Shown piece by piece: positions 46,395-59,568 of a stretch of DNA of 64,000 bases. The DNA lies in assembly GCF_030272615.1 (NCBI RefSeq), contig NC_081414.1, positions 520,187,185-520,251,184 on the forward strand, given 5' to 3'. Both the position numbers and the translations under genes were made by a program. The stretch's first letter is position 1; the number at the start of each line of letters is the position of its first letter. The notes under the pieces were generated by a model. The model saw nothing but the letters and a program-made list of their open reading frames with translations, was not told the DNA's origin and searched no databases. This DNA is from Cryptomeria japonica (lineage: Eukaryota > Streptophyta > Pinopsida > Cupressales > Cupressaceae).

Positions 46395-48595
46395 TTGTGA
46401 AATATTCTATAGCTACAAGGATGAATTTGTGACCATTAGATGAAGAAGGATTTAATTTTCCTACTAGATCAAGACCCCATTGATAAAATGTCCAAGATGT
46501 TGCCAAAGCATTAAGTTCTTGTGTTGGTGCATGAATCAAATTCCCATGGATCTGACATTTTTTTCATGTTCTAGCTATATGAAAAGAATCTTGTTCCATA
46601 GATGGCCAATAATAGCCCAAGCGTATGAGTTTTTTTGAAAGGGCAAGACCACTTGAATAAGTGCCACAAATTTTGTTATGGACTTCATGTAAGGCCTTCT
46701 CAGATTCTTCTTGTTTGAGGCATCTTAAAAGAGTACCGTCTAGACCTCATTTAAACAGGGTATCTGCCACAAGAGTAAAATGTGAGGATTGGCAAATAAA
46801 GTTTCTCTTTTGATATTTCAATATGTCAGGAGGTGTAAGTTTGGCTATAGCGGGAGGAATCATGCCCAACAAGGTGACAGATAATTTGGGAATCAAGACA
46901 ATTATGAGCAGGGTAAAACAATTCTTCCACCAGGAATTCATAACATTGTTGATTTTTCCGTGTCTAAAGTAGTGAAGCAAGTGTAGCCATGGCATCTGTT
47001 GCTTTTTTGTCATTTCTTGGAATCTGCTGAAAGGTTATTTCTACAAAGTATTTCTTGATATCATCAACCATCCTTTTATAAGGCATTAAATTTTCATCCT
47101 TTGTTTGATAGGCATCATTAATTTGATTGATGACGAGCTAAGAGTCTCCAAAGACTTGAAGTTGTGTAATGTTCCATTCTATAGCCATTTTGATACCTAT
47201 AACCAAAGCTTCATATTCTGCTATGTTGTTGGTGCAAGGATAGATTAATTTGTATACTTTTGGAATTGTATGACCTTGTAGTGTGATGAATAGAATACTC
47301 GCTCCTGATCCATGTTGTGTAAATGAACTATCAAAGTATAATTGCCATCTTTTTGTGGTGACTATTAGGATATCAGCATTGGTAAATTCAATATGTAAAG
47401 GATTATCATCTGGAAGTGGTGCCTCTGCTAGTTGGTCTGCAATGACTTGTCCTTTTATAGCTTTTCTGTCAACATACTCAATATAAAACTCACTTAGAAT
47501 CATGATCCATTTTGCTAGTCATCCTATCAATGTTGCTTTGCTGAGTAAATATTTCAGTGGATCAATTTTAGCTATCAACTTCATGGAGTGAAATAGTAGA
47601 TAGTGTTAGAATTTTTGAGAAGCAACAACGATTGCCAAGAATTCTTTTTCTGTTGGTGAATAGCTAATCTCATATCCTACTAGTGTTTTGCTGATGTAGT
47701 AGATAGCTCGTTCTTTTCCTTCACTATCTTGTTGTGCAAGCAAAACTCCTAATGATGTTTTGGTGGTCGATACATAGAGTAACAATGGTTTTCCTAGAAT
47801 TGGTGACATTAGGATGGGTGGTTGCATGAGATATGCCTTGATCTTATTGAATGCATCTTCACATTGATGGTCCCACTTGAAATGTACATTTTTGTGCAAT
47901 AGATGAGTAAATGGTTGACATTTATCAGCTAGTTGAGCAACAAATCTTCTGATTGATTGGAGTCTTCCTTGGAGTAATCTGAGTTGACTTATATTCTTGG
48001 GAGATGCCATTTCCATGATTTATTTTACCTTAGTTGGAACCACTTTGATACCTCTAGCTGAAACAATGTATCCCAATAACTTTCCTAAAGTGACACCAAA
48101 GGCACATTTCTTAGGATTTTGTCGTAACTTGTATTGTTCTAACCTGTCAAAGATCTTTTCTAGTATCTCTATATGTTCTTCTTTGTTGTATGATTTAGCC
48201 AAGATGTCATCCACATAGTCTTCCATGAATGTATGCATCATGTCATGAAATATTGTTGTCATAGCTCTTTGATATGTAACACCAACATTCTTTAATCCAA
48301 AAGGCATGACGTTCCAGCAGAAAGTACCCCATGAGCATGTGAAAGCTGTATTTTCTTGATCTTCAGGTGCTATTTTGATCTGATTGTATGTAGAGAAACC
48401 ATCCATTAAAGAAAACATGGAGTGTCCAACAATTAAATCTACAATGATGTCGATGTTAGGCAAAGGAAAGTCATCCTTTGGACATGCGTTATCAAGATCT
48501 TTGAAGTCTGTGCATATTCTGATGCTTTTATCTAGTTTTGAATTAGGAACGATGTTGGATACCCATTGAGGATAAGCTACAAGTTTGATGAATCC
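46395..48595 (-). pseudogene. Tat-type Ty3/gypsy pol: reverse transcriptase C-terminal part, dual RNase H, partial integrase
   Basis: Minus-strand gypsy pol. From right to left it has reverse transcriptase with MEDYVDDILAKS (about 48180-48215), RNase H (about 47500-47960), a second RNase H-like domain (WQLYFDSSFTQHGSG and NNIAEYEAL, about 47140-47400), and the integrase zinc region and first part of the core (KKCQIHGNLIHAPTQ, GLDLVGK, about 46400-46700). The doubled RNase H marks the Tat lineage. Several stops and a frame change near 47000 disable it. The integrase is truncated near 46395. The 5' part of the same reverse transcriptase continues at 59564 beyond the Athila insertion. Confidence 0.85.
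48591..48595. repeat. Target-site duplication AATCC (left)
   Basis: AATCC before the Athila 5' LTR recurs at 59564-59568. Removing Athila and one copy rejoins the Tat reverse transcriptase frame (DVGF on one side, IKLVAYPQW on the other). Confidence 0.95.
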
Positions 48596-49839
48596 TGATA
48601 AGTCGGTGTATTGACATGTTTTTTATTAGGACTCTTAGGTTTTTGGTATCTTTTGGGTTGCATTATGATAGTAGAATATTGTTAATTGAATATATGTAAT
48701 CCATGTTTTAAAACTAAACTTAAGAAATCATGTTTGAACCTTGTCTGTTAATTCCTATAGCCATGCCAGTTTATTCCTGCAGCCAAATGGTTTGTCCCTG
48801 TGATATGCAGATTATTTAGGATGATTTCATATATGAGTTAATGAATGTATTAGTTAAGTAAGATGCATATGCATGTCTTTGTATATTGTTTCTATTTTAG
48901 TGCAGATAATAATTGATGTCGCGGTGGAGAATTTTCCTTCACACCTAAGGATTGGAGAATCACGTTCAGATAGCTGGAGGTCAAATTGAAGGAGATTCAA
49001 GCGAGCACAATCTATGACATAATCAGAGCAGTTGTACTTCACCATGGGAGTTTAACTCCAGTGCATGTTTAATTTGCAAAATATCTCTTTGGCATGCAAA
49101 GACTATGGTTCGGTTTTAGATCCATAGTTCCTACAACCAAGCTCTCTGTTATCCCCTTCATCTGATAGCAATCCGCCTCTTCTTTTGAGCGTAACTGGAG
49201 TTGTCCCTTGTAGTTTGTCTTTTCTTTATAATAAGCTCTTCCTTCTTTTCTGAGTTAGATAGAATGGAAAGGGATTGAGCAGAGTTTTTGTCACGCATTC
49301 TAAATTTTTCTCTTTTAGAATATGTAATCATCTTTCAAGAAAAATGAATAAAGATATGTTATTCTGATCTACTAATAGTTCTTTGCTGAGAGTTTGATAT
49401 CACTCATCCAAGGGGGCCCACTTGGTGAGTGATCCTATGCTTATGATTATTAAAGTTAGTTTTTACTTAGTTGCAGTAGAAGTTCATGACTCGACTATTC
49501 CTGCAACCACTGGAAATAGATCCTTTGACTGTTCCTGTAGCCAAGGCAGAACGGTGTGATTCCTATTATTTTTATTAGATCTTTTTAGTAGAGTTTTGTA
49601 AAGCTTTCATTTAACCTTTTATGATTTCCATTCCTACCTTTCCTATAGTAATTAAGAATAATAATTTAAGGAGCTTAGCGCATATATATTGCAGACCCAT
49701 TTCAAGTTTTATGTTCCTGGATTGACAACTAAATGAACACCAGCCATGAGAATAGTAAACTCTACCATATGAATGTCCAAACTTCGGATTGAGATTTCAA
49801 TTAGAGGTATTATTATTGTCATTATAGTTGGGGTAGACA
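48596..49839 (+). repeat. Athila 5' LTR
   Basis: 1244-bp LTR, TGATAAGTC...GGGTAGACA, paired with 58322-59563. About 32 differences in the first ~480 bases (6-7%), mostly transitions. The motif TTCCTGCAGCCA, or close variants, occurs about five times. Confidence 0.94.
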
Positions 49840-49843
49840 TTTT

Positions 49844-49861
49844 TGGCATCGTTGCCGGGGA
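49844..49861 (+). other. Athila primer binding site
   Basis: TGGCATCGTTGCCGGGGA closely resembles the Asp-tRNA-type site TGGCGCCGTTGCCGGGGA used by Athila elements. The two differences are transitions. Confidence 0.88.
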
Positions 49862-49931
49862 TGGTGTCAAGCTAAGAGCCTTTTATGATTATTTTAGTTT
49901 CTAGTTAATTGTTTGAATCTCATGAATTTGC

Positions 49932-52900
49932 ATGCATAATAGAAAAAGAGATGCCAGAGGTAGATTTTTACCCACTCATACTACTCATGCAAAAGATAGT
50001 TTTCCAGATATAAACCCTTTTTCTGAGCTGTATCAAGTCCCACAAAATTTGAATGACCCTGAGTCTAAATTTCCAGAAGGTAGTCTTTAGTTCCTTTTTG
50101 GTCCACAAGAAGAAGAATTGCCTATTGTAATAACCCCCACAAGTCCAATGCAAGGGAACCCACCTCCTGGTGGAAATAATCCACCACCACCACCTGGTCC
50201 AACATTTGACTCTCCCATCTCTGACCATCATGATAATGCTAACCTCAAGAACATTCCAGCATCTTCACTTCCTAAGTTCTATGGGTTGGTTACAGAGAAT
50301 CCGGATACATTTCTGTTTGAGTTTGATGTTCTCTATAGGAGTTTTGACTATACTATAGATGCCCATAGACTCAAAATTTTTCCAGCCACTTTGAAGGAGT
50401 CATCCTTGAGATGGTTTATGAGCTTGGGTAGTAGCACAATCAATACATGGGATGAGATGAAATGGTTGTTTCTTGCAAAATACAAAGATTATTGTAGAGG
50501 CACTGATCATCATGGGGATGATATCTTTAGAATGACACAAAATGAAGATGAGAGCCTTGAGGATTATCTAGAAAGGTTTTTGTTTAGTGTTAAGAAGTCC
50601 AAGCATAGTACTCTAAATGAAGATTCCCTCAAATTGATATTTTTGAGGGGTATCGGTGATGAATGCACCAATTCCTTAGATCTAATGGGGGGAGGTGACA
50701 TTACACAGTCTACTTGGGCTGAAATAGGACAAATTTGCAAAAAGTATTCCAGATCCACTTCTAAGAAGAATAGAAGATTTAAGCCAGAAGCACTATCATC
50801 ATCATCTAGAAATGGAGTCTCTAGGTTGGAACTTAGTCATTTATTAAAATATTTCAAGGAGGATATTATAAACAATATGGCTACTCAGTTGGATACATTG
50901 GCAACCAAGAAGAAGCATGAGGAAGTTGATGCATTTCTTGCAGAATTCTGTCCTCATTGTAAGCAGCAGAAGAAAGATTGTAGATGTAAGATGGTTGCAA
51001 ATGTTGAAGTACCTGAGTTCAAACTAGTTCAAGGGGAAGATGAACAAGTCTTCTATGTTTCTCAAAGAAGACCAAATTTTCAGAGACGATGTATGCCACC
51101 TGATCCACTTTCCTTTTCTGGTTATAGTGGTAATTCTTATGCACCAAATAACCAATGGCAACCACATTATTCTCAAAAATTTTGTAATTATCCACATTGG
51201 TATGGATCACAAGGCCAAGAACAGCAATTTGCTAATCAAATACCCCAGTGGCAACAACCACAGGGAAACTAGTATCCACCTTAGGGTGTAGGGAACCAGT
51301 TTCAAGGGAATTGATAGCCTACCTCTCAATGGAGGGGAAACCCATCATGGTCATCCCAATCTTTTGAATATCAGCCCCCTGCTCAGCAGCCACAACCTCC
51401 TGCTTTAAGGCCACCTCCTGTAGCCACAACACCACCTCCCAAGCCAACACAACTGCCTACTCAACCATTGCCTAATGCAAATATCAAATCTCAGCAAGAG
51501 CAACAAGCTTATTTAGTTGATGCTAATCAATACCTAGCCTATTCTTTATCACTAGATGATATTCACCTCCGATCTAGAACAACACTACCTAATCCCTCTC
51601 AGCTAGCTATTACTGAGGTACAAGAAGAGCAGTCAATCTCTGATCCTAATGATGTAATACCTCAAACTCAAATATTACCACCATTTCCCCAAAGATTGAA
51701 AGACAAAGAAGTTTCAACTGATCAACAACAAAGCTTTGATATTCTTTATCAACTGAAGCACATTTGTGTTAAAATTCCATTGCTGCAAGCAATAAAGGAT
51801 GTTCCAATATATGGTAAAGCATTGAGAGAGACATGCCTAAACAAACTTGGTAGAAAGAAAAAAGATCCACAAACAGTTCATGTTATGGGTCAATTGGCTA
51901 ATATTATGTTAGGAAAAATTGTTATTCCAAAGTATTCTAATCCAAGCAGTCTTGTTGTTAGTATAGTCATTAATGGCAGTCAAATAAAAAATGTTTTAGT
52001 TGATCTAGGGGCAGCCATTAATGTAATGACAAATGAAGTAATGAAACATCTGGAGATAGATAGTTTAAGGGCTACACCCACAATTCTTCAACTTGCTGAT
52101 GGATCTACAGTAAGACTTGATGGTATGATAGAAGATATAGTGGTCATTCTAGATTCCTGGGAATATCTTGCAAATTTTATGATTTTATCCCCAAAAGCAA
52201 CATTGGGGGGATATCCAGTCATTTTGGGAAGGCCATGGCTTGCCACGGTTGATGCATATATTGGGTGTAGATCAAGAGACATGACTATTTCAGATGGCAG
52301 TTCCACAAAAACATTGGCCTTGTATTCCCCTGCACAACCTCAGCTTGATCAGCAGCAGGCTGTTTGGCCTATTTTGGGAAAGGAATCTGAAGAAATTGAA
52401 TCTATTAATCACCTTATGATGATTAATCAAGTGCCACTCATGTAGTTATATGATGAAGAATCAATCCTTTATAAGGTCTTGATAAACGAATTAATAGAAA
52501 ACCAAGAATTGTAGGAATTGGTTCCAAATATTGCAGGGTTGGACTTTCCTACAGCCACTAATGTCTTACATACCTTGTTGCCATAGGAATTGTCATATTC
52601 TCATGTTTCTAATATAAATCAGATTGATCTTACTATCAAGATAGAGGTTGAATTGAATAAATATTTGAACATCAACAAGAATATATCAGATGCTCAGAAA
52701 GATAGCCTGGTGGACTTGCTAAAACTCCATAGAAATGCCTTTGCATGGGATTACAAGGATATGAATGGAATTGATCCAGCAGTTTGTACTCATCGCATTT
52801 ACATAAAGGATGAGTGTTGCCCCCTCAGACAACCTCAAAGAAGAGTTAATCTTGCCCTAAAGGAGATGGTTAAGGAAGAATTGCAGAAATTGTTGAAAGC

Positions 52901-55580
52901 TGGGTTTATCTATCCTATCTCTGATAGTCAATGGGTATCACCTTTGGTGATAGTTCCTAAAAAGGGAGGCAAATGGAGAGTATGTGTTGATTATAGAGCT
53001 TTGAACTTAGCCACAAGGAAGGATCATTTTCCACTACCATTTGTGGATCAGGTATTGGATTCTCTTGCTGGTAAGAGATATTTTTCATTTCTGGATGGAT
53101 TTAGTGGCTATAATCAGATACAAATAGCTCCTGAGGATCAGGAGAAAACAACATTTACTTGTCCATGGGGCACTTTATGCATATTCTATTCTTCCTTTTG
53201 GGTTGTGTAATGCTCCAGCCACTTTTTAGTCATTAGTATTTTTTCTGATATTTCTCAAGACATAATGAAAATTTACATGGATGACTTTACAACCTATGGT
53301 TCTAAATTTGATCAAGCATTGGGTAATTTGAAGAAAGTTTTGCAGAGGTGTGAAGACTACAACTTGTCTCTAAATAGTGAAAAGTGTTTCATTATGATGG
53401 AAGAAGGAATAGTCCCTGGTCATCATATATCTGTACAAGGCATACAAGTGGATCGAACAAAGATTGAGGTTATTCAGCATATTAATAACCTTGTGAAGTA
53501 GAAAGATGTGAGAAGTTTTCTTGGCCATGCTGGATACTATAGACAGTTCATCAAAGATTTCAACAAAATTGCAAGTCCCTTATATACATTGCTTACTAAA
53601 GATGCAGAATTTAAATGGACCTCAGCATGCAGTGAATCTTTTTTAAAGCTTAAGCATGCTTTGACTCAAGCACCAGTTCTAAAAGGACCTAATTGGTCTC
53701 TACCATTCCAAATCCATACTAATGCATCTAATTATGCTATAGGAGCAGTGCTAGGACAAAAAGTTGATAAGTTGGAAAATGCAATATATTATATCAGCGA
53801 GAATTTGCAGGGACTTGAATTGAATTATACAGTTACTGAAAAGGAAATGCTAGTTGTCATATATGCCCTTAACAAGTTTAGACACTATATTATAGGGTAT
53901 TCAATATTTGTGCATACAGATCATACCGCAATTAGATATCTTATGAATAAGCCATCCATCACTAGTAGACTGGCTTGCTGGTTATTGTTGATGCAGGAAT
54001 TTGATATCATAGTTGTTGATAAGCCAAGGAAGTCTAATGTTGTTGCAGATTATCTTTCACATCTTCAATTGCAAGAAGACTCTATAATGATAGATGACAC
54101 TTTTCCAGATGAGCATTTGTTTCTCATATACGCTCATACTCCTTGGTATGTTGATATTGCCAACTATTTAGCTGCAACTAAGATGCCAATTTCTTTTTCT
54201 CCTAAGGAAAGAAGGTTGCTAGTTGAAAAAAGTTTTAACTTTTCATGGATTGCTGATTGTATATTTTATACTAGACCCGATCAAGTCATGCAAAGATGTG
54301 TTAGAGAGGATGAAACATATGACATCTTGCATGCATGTCATGATGAGCCATGTGGAGGTCATTTTGCTGCCAAAAGGACAACACTGAAAGTACTCAATAC
54401 TAGTTATTACTGGCCTACACTACACAAGGATGCAGCTTAGTACACAAGGAAATGTGCTAGATGTCAGCAAATGGGTAGACCTACAAAATCTGATGAGATG
54501 CCACTATACCCTCAAATATCTATTACACCATTTGACAAATGGGGATTAGATTTTGTTGGCCCCATTGATCCACCTTCTAATGGCAAATCTTATATCTTGG
54601 TATGTATAAACTATGTGACAAAATGGGTAGAAGCTAGAGCTATGCAACATGCAAGAGACAATAAGGTAGCTGAATTTCTCTATGAAGAAATATTTACAAG
54701 GTATGGAGTACCCAAGGAAATTGTCTCAAATCAGGGACCTCAATTTACATCAACATTGATAGAATCTTTGGTCAATGAATACAATATAAGACACAGAAAA
54801 TTTACTCCATATCATCCACACTCTAATGCCCAAGTAGAAGTTACCAACAAAGAGCTTGAGGCTATTCTTACAAAAATAGTGTCTATCCACAAGAAAGATT
54901 GGTCTAATCGGCTTTCAAAGGCAATTCGGGCATATAGAACAACATGGAAAACACCAATTGGATTCACACCTTTTGAGATGGTTTATGGAAAAACAACAAT
55001 TATGCCTATTGAATTTGAGCATAGAACCTTGAGAATAGCTCTACAACTAAATATGACATTGTCTGAAGCACAAAAGGAATGCATTCAGTAGTTAAATGCT
55101 CTTGATGAACGGAGAAAGATAGTTGTTCAATAGACAAAGTTGATTAAAAACCAAAGAGCCAAATGGTATGATAAATATATCAGAGAAAAGAAATTCAAAG
55201 TTGCTGACTGGGCACTCTTGTATGATTCCAGATATAAGGATGATATGGGAAAACTCCAAACAAGGTGGTTGGGTCCTTATGAGGTAGAAGAAGTTTTTCA
55301 CAATGGAGTAGTTCAGTTGTCCACAATAGATCCTGTTCGATTTAAACTCTTAGTGAATGGACACCGACTACAACTTTATCACAAGCTAGCTACTAGAGAA
55401 GAGTTCTTGAAGCAGTTTGCTCCTCAAAATGAAATACAAGTTCTTGTAGCAACTAGTAATGTTCCTACAGCAACTACCAATACTTCGGTATCAATTCATG
55501 ACCTTCCTGTTGCATTTGAGCATGTTGATAAAGGTGATGTTCCTACAGCCTCTGTAGTGAACTTATTGATCATATCATAA
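49932..55580 (+). pseudogene. Athila gag-pol polyprotein
   Basis: Ty3/gypsy polyprotein in one main frame from ATG 49932 to TAA 55578-55580. gag is followed by a Pro/Gln-rich linker, protease (VDLGAAINVM, about 52000), reverse transcriptase (52780-53450, YMDD at 53274-53285), RNase H (about 53700-54060), and integrase with HHCC (54330-54480) and core. Stops lie at 50088, 51270, 51282, 51312, 51315, 52443, 52512, 52584, 53499, 54438, 55089 and 55131. All but perhaps one are TAG, one transition from CAG or TGG. Two compensating indels at about 53170 and 53240-53260 throw a short piece of reverse transcriptase out of frame just before YMDD. The second integrase catalytic Asp is Asn (54729-54731). 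Confidence 0.94.
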
Positions 55581-56020
55581 TAAAATATTTCCATGAGGAA
55601 TATTGTTCTCCGTACATAAAGTTCCATCCACTACACTCTATCCCACTTTCTTATCTATCACTTCATTTCATTTCACCATCATTTTCGCCCAATTGCAGGT
55701 ATGTGTATATTGTACTTTATTGTAATTATGCATTTATTAGGTCATTCTGATTTTAATTCTATTTTAATCCACTTCAAACCCAAAATCTCGTCATCTTGTG
55801 TGGACACGTGCTAGGTTAAGTTGGGGGGGGTACTTTATGGTCCTTTTTCCCAGTAAGATTTATTATCTTGAACTGATTTCCTAACTGACATTACGTATGA
55901 TGATTATTATTTCATGCGAGTGAATAATAACTTCTGCCACCAAATTTAAGATATGTAGATTTTAGCTTTTGTGAATCTGTCAAACATTTTGGTGAAGCTA
56001 CGGAATTATCAGAGTAAAAG
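55581..56020 (+). other. Athila spacer with PPT-like tract and possible splice acceptor
   Basis: Non-coding region between pol and the env-like frame. It contains TTGGGGGGGG at 55821-55830, which looks like a polypurine tract but lies 2.5 kb from the LTR. A pyrimidine-rich stretch ending TTGCAGGTATGTG at about 55693-55705 could serve as a splice acceptor for the downstream frame (inference). Confidence 0.55.
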
Positions 56021-58324
56021 ATGGGTGGTGATTTGATTCGCCATGAACCAACTGTCCATGAAGGGTTGCTGCAGGATGTTGTCTGTGTGCATTATTTCCA
56101 AAACCATGGTTGGTTGAATTATTTCTTAAGAATCAGGGATTTCAATGACAAAATAGTTGCGGAATTTATGCATTCTTTTGATGAAGGAGAAGCTACAGTT
56201 AAGGGGTTGAGGGTAATTGCTATAGAGCAGCAAATTGCAGAGGTCACGAGGTTGCTGTAGGAAGGAGAACTCTTTCTAGAATCGAAGGATGCAAGGAGTG
56301 CCAGGGTAGAGTTCATAGTTCCTACTGATAGACCCTTAATGGTGGATAGGCAAGGGACTAGAAGGGTTTATTTGCTAGCACATTATCCTCAGGTAGCTCT
56401 ATATATTATGAAATATATTACTTGTGAAGGATGGTATTCAAATCTCCATTCACCTCACTTCAAGTTACTTAGTCATCTGTGTCATGACTGGTGAGTTAAT
56501 GTCTCAAATTTCTTGTATCATCTCATTTCTATAAGTGCTAAGGAGACTTAAAAATATGGAAATAGATTTGTTAGCCATCATGGACTGGTGAAGTTGCTAG
56601 TATAACGGTCCCTATGAGATGTTTCATAGATGGAATGGGGTGTGTTTGAAGATATTCTGCAATTTAGGGTAGATGAAGCCCCTATTGAAAATAATCTACT
56701 GGTTCAAGAAGAGATAGTTCCAGAAGGTCTTTCTAGTGAAGATGAGGGTTTGCTAGTTGTTGAAGGAGCTGCAATTATTTTAGAAGAAAATATTGAAGCA
56801 GAGCCAATCGAAGGACAACCCTCTACCTCTCTTCAAGGAGGTTCACCTATTTTGCAGAGGGAAGGAAAAGAATTGGAAAAAAAGGAGTCAGATGAAGAAT
56901 TTGTTATCCAACCACAGGAAGTGCATATCCCTCCTGTAGCCAAGAGGCGTCGAACAAAAACAAAAACTCCTACATCTGTTTCAAAAGTGTATGTGAGGAG
57001 AATGAGAAGGAGGACACAAAAGACTCAACCAGTGAGTAATCCAATAGAGGTGATTGCAGTAGAAACTTCAAAAGAAGAAAACCCTACAAAAGAGGAAATT
57101 CAAGAAAACCTTACAGAAGAGGAAATTCAAGAAAACCCTATAGAAGAAATTCAGGAAGAAATTGTAATGGATAAGCTTGCAAATCTGGTTTCAGTGGCAT
57201 TGCAATGTGAGGAGATTATTGATGATGTTCCACAACAACCTAAAGAAAACATGGGAGATATGCCAATCTAGAATGAGGAAGTTATTGAAGAAATACCATG
57301 GTCTAAGGTAGGACCCATAAGAACTCCTTCATCCCTAACTAGTTTATCAATTGCTTTAACATTCTTTAGGTAATGGGAAATAGAGAAGGATAGGATGCAA
57401 GGGATAATTAATAAGCAGCAAAAAGAGATTGAGAAAAAAGATAATAGAATTAAAGATTTGGAGACTAAGGTAGAAGAGATTTATGGTATGATTCTTGAGA
57501 TAATGCAGTGTAGGGCTCCCCTAAGAATTTATGCAGTGCACTTGAAAGAACGGTATCTGAATTTTAGATTAAACCACATAGTAAGGGATCTTAATCCATC
57601 CTTGGAAACACCTGAGGAATTCTATCATGCTTATCAAACCTCCCCACATTCTGTAAGGAACCTGTTATGTGAATTATATTTACATAATTATGTTGTACCC
57701 CAGGACAAAGATTGGAATCCTTTGTTGTACATTGGGGATATCCATCTCAGAGCTCTAATGTCTTGGATACAAAATGAAATGATTATAGGACCACAAGCCA
57801 AGGAGTTTGAAAAATTGGAACTTGACTGTCCATTGCCATTGAGGAGGGAATCAGAAGAACCTAGGGTTATATATTATGATTGGCAAAAGTTGCTAATAAG
57901 AGATGATGTTAGTAAGATAGTACTTCCAATGAGAGAGGAAGTCTATCAAGCATATGAGCAATTGGTTCATACCCACAGGACAACAACACTAGAAGGACTA
58001 ACTCAATGCTAGAATCATCTACCAGATCATTTAAAACTGGGAGAACCCTACTCATTACAGAATTTTCATCCAGCTATATAGAGAGCCTCCAAGTACATAT
58101 AGCTAGGCAGGGAGAAATCCAATAATTGGTTGCCATTAATCTTTCAGCCTCCTATCCTTATGTGGCCACTTTTGGCATGTCAACCAACATAACAGAATTA
58201 TGATGTAGATGTGGAAGAAACAGCTAGATGGTCTAGGTTGGAGAAGATGAAGGAATTTTATTGGAATTTGCCTTCCAAGGGAACCGAACAGGACACTATT
58301 GGTGATTTCAGAGTTTCAGCATGA
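56021..58324 (+). pseudogene. Athila env-position ORF (ORF3), broken
   Basis: One frame of about 768 codons follows pol in the place where Athila elements carry their env-like gene. Stops cut it at 56258, several positions between 56490 and 56630, 57269, near 57372 and at 58010, plus four in the tail. Most fit CAG/CAA/CGA/TGG transitions. The middle part is very acidic with a short internal repeat (EEIQEN, about 57090-57160) and a basic patch RRMRRR (about 56995-57020). A Lys/Glu-rich, probably coiled-coil segment follows (57395-57480). I see no clear signal peptide or membrane segment in what remains. The frame stays open into the 3' LTR, whose first three bases (TGA) are its stop. Function is unproven for this family. 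Confidence 0.7.
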
Positions 58325-59563
58325 TAAGTCAGTGTATTGACATATTTTTTATTAGGACTCTTAGGTTTTGGTATCTTTTGGGTTGCATTGTGATAGTAAA
58401 ATATTGTGAATTGAATATATGTAATCCATGTTTTAAAACTAAACTTAAGAAATCATGTTTGAACCTTGTCTGTTAGTTCCTGCAGTCATGCCAGTTTATT
58501 CCTGCAGCCAAATGGTTTGTCCCTGTGATATGTGGATTATTTAGGATGATTTCATATATGAGTTAATGAATGTATTAGTTAAGTAAGATGCATATGCATG
58601 TCCTTGTATATTGTTTCTATTTTAGTGTAGATAATAATTGATGCCACGGTGGAGAATTTTCCTTCACGCCTAAGGACTGGAGAATCACATTCAGATAGCT
58701 GGAGGTCAAATTGAAGGAGATTCAAGTGAGTGCAATCTATGGTATAATCAAAGTAGTTGTACTTCACCATGGGAGTTTAACTTTGATGCATGTTTAATTT
58801 GCAAAATATCTCTTTGGCTTGCAAAGACTGTTGTTCGGTTTCAGATCCACAGTTCTTGCAGCCAAGCTCTCTATTATCCCCTTCATCTGATAGCTATCTG
58901 CATCTTCTTCTGAGCGTAACTAGACTTGTCCATTGTAGTTTGTCTTTTCTTTATAATAAGCTCTTCCTTCTTTTCTGAGTTGGATAGAATGGAAAGGGAT
59001 TGAGTAGAGTTTTTGTCATGCATTCTGGATTTTTCTCTTTTAGAATATGTAATCATCTTTCAAGAAAAATGAATAAAGATATGTTATTTTGATCTAGTAA
59101 TAGTTCTTTGCTGAGAGTTTGATATCACTCATCCAAGGGGGCCCACTTGGTGAGTGATCCTGTGTTTATGATTATTAAAGCTAGTTTTTACTTAGTTGCA
59201 GTAGAAGTTCATGACTAGACTGTTCCTGCAGCCACTGGAAATAGATCCTTTGACTGTTCATGTAGCCAAGGCAGAATGATGTGATTCCTGTTATTTTTAT
59301 TAGATCTTTTCAGCAGAGTTTTGTAAATATTTCATTTAGCCTTTTATGATTTCCATTCCTACCTTTCCTGCAGTAATTAAGAATAATCATTTAAGGAGCT
59401 TAGTGCATATATATGCAGACCCATTTCAAGTTTTACATTCTTGGATTGACAACTAAATGAACACCAGCTATGAGAATACTAAACTCTACCATATGAATGT
59501 TCAAACTTCTGATTGAGATTTCAATTAGAGGTATTATTATTGTCATTATAGTTGGGGTAGACA
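58322..59563 (+). repeat. Athila 3' LTR
   Basis: 1242-bp partner of 48596-49839 with the same ends. No polypurine tract lies directly upstream, which is unusual. The nearest G-run of that type is at 55821-55830. Confidence 0.94.
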
Positions 59564-59568
59564 AATCC
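59564..59568. repeat. Target-site duplication AATCC (right)
   Basis: Matches 48591-48595. Confidence 0.95.
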
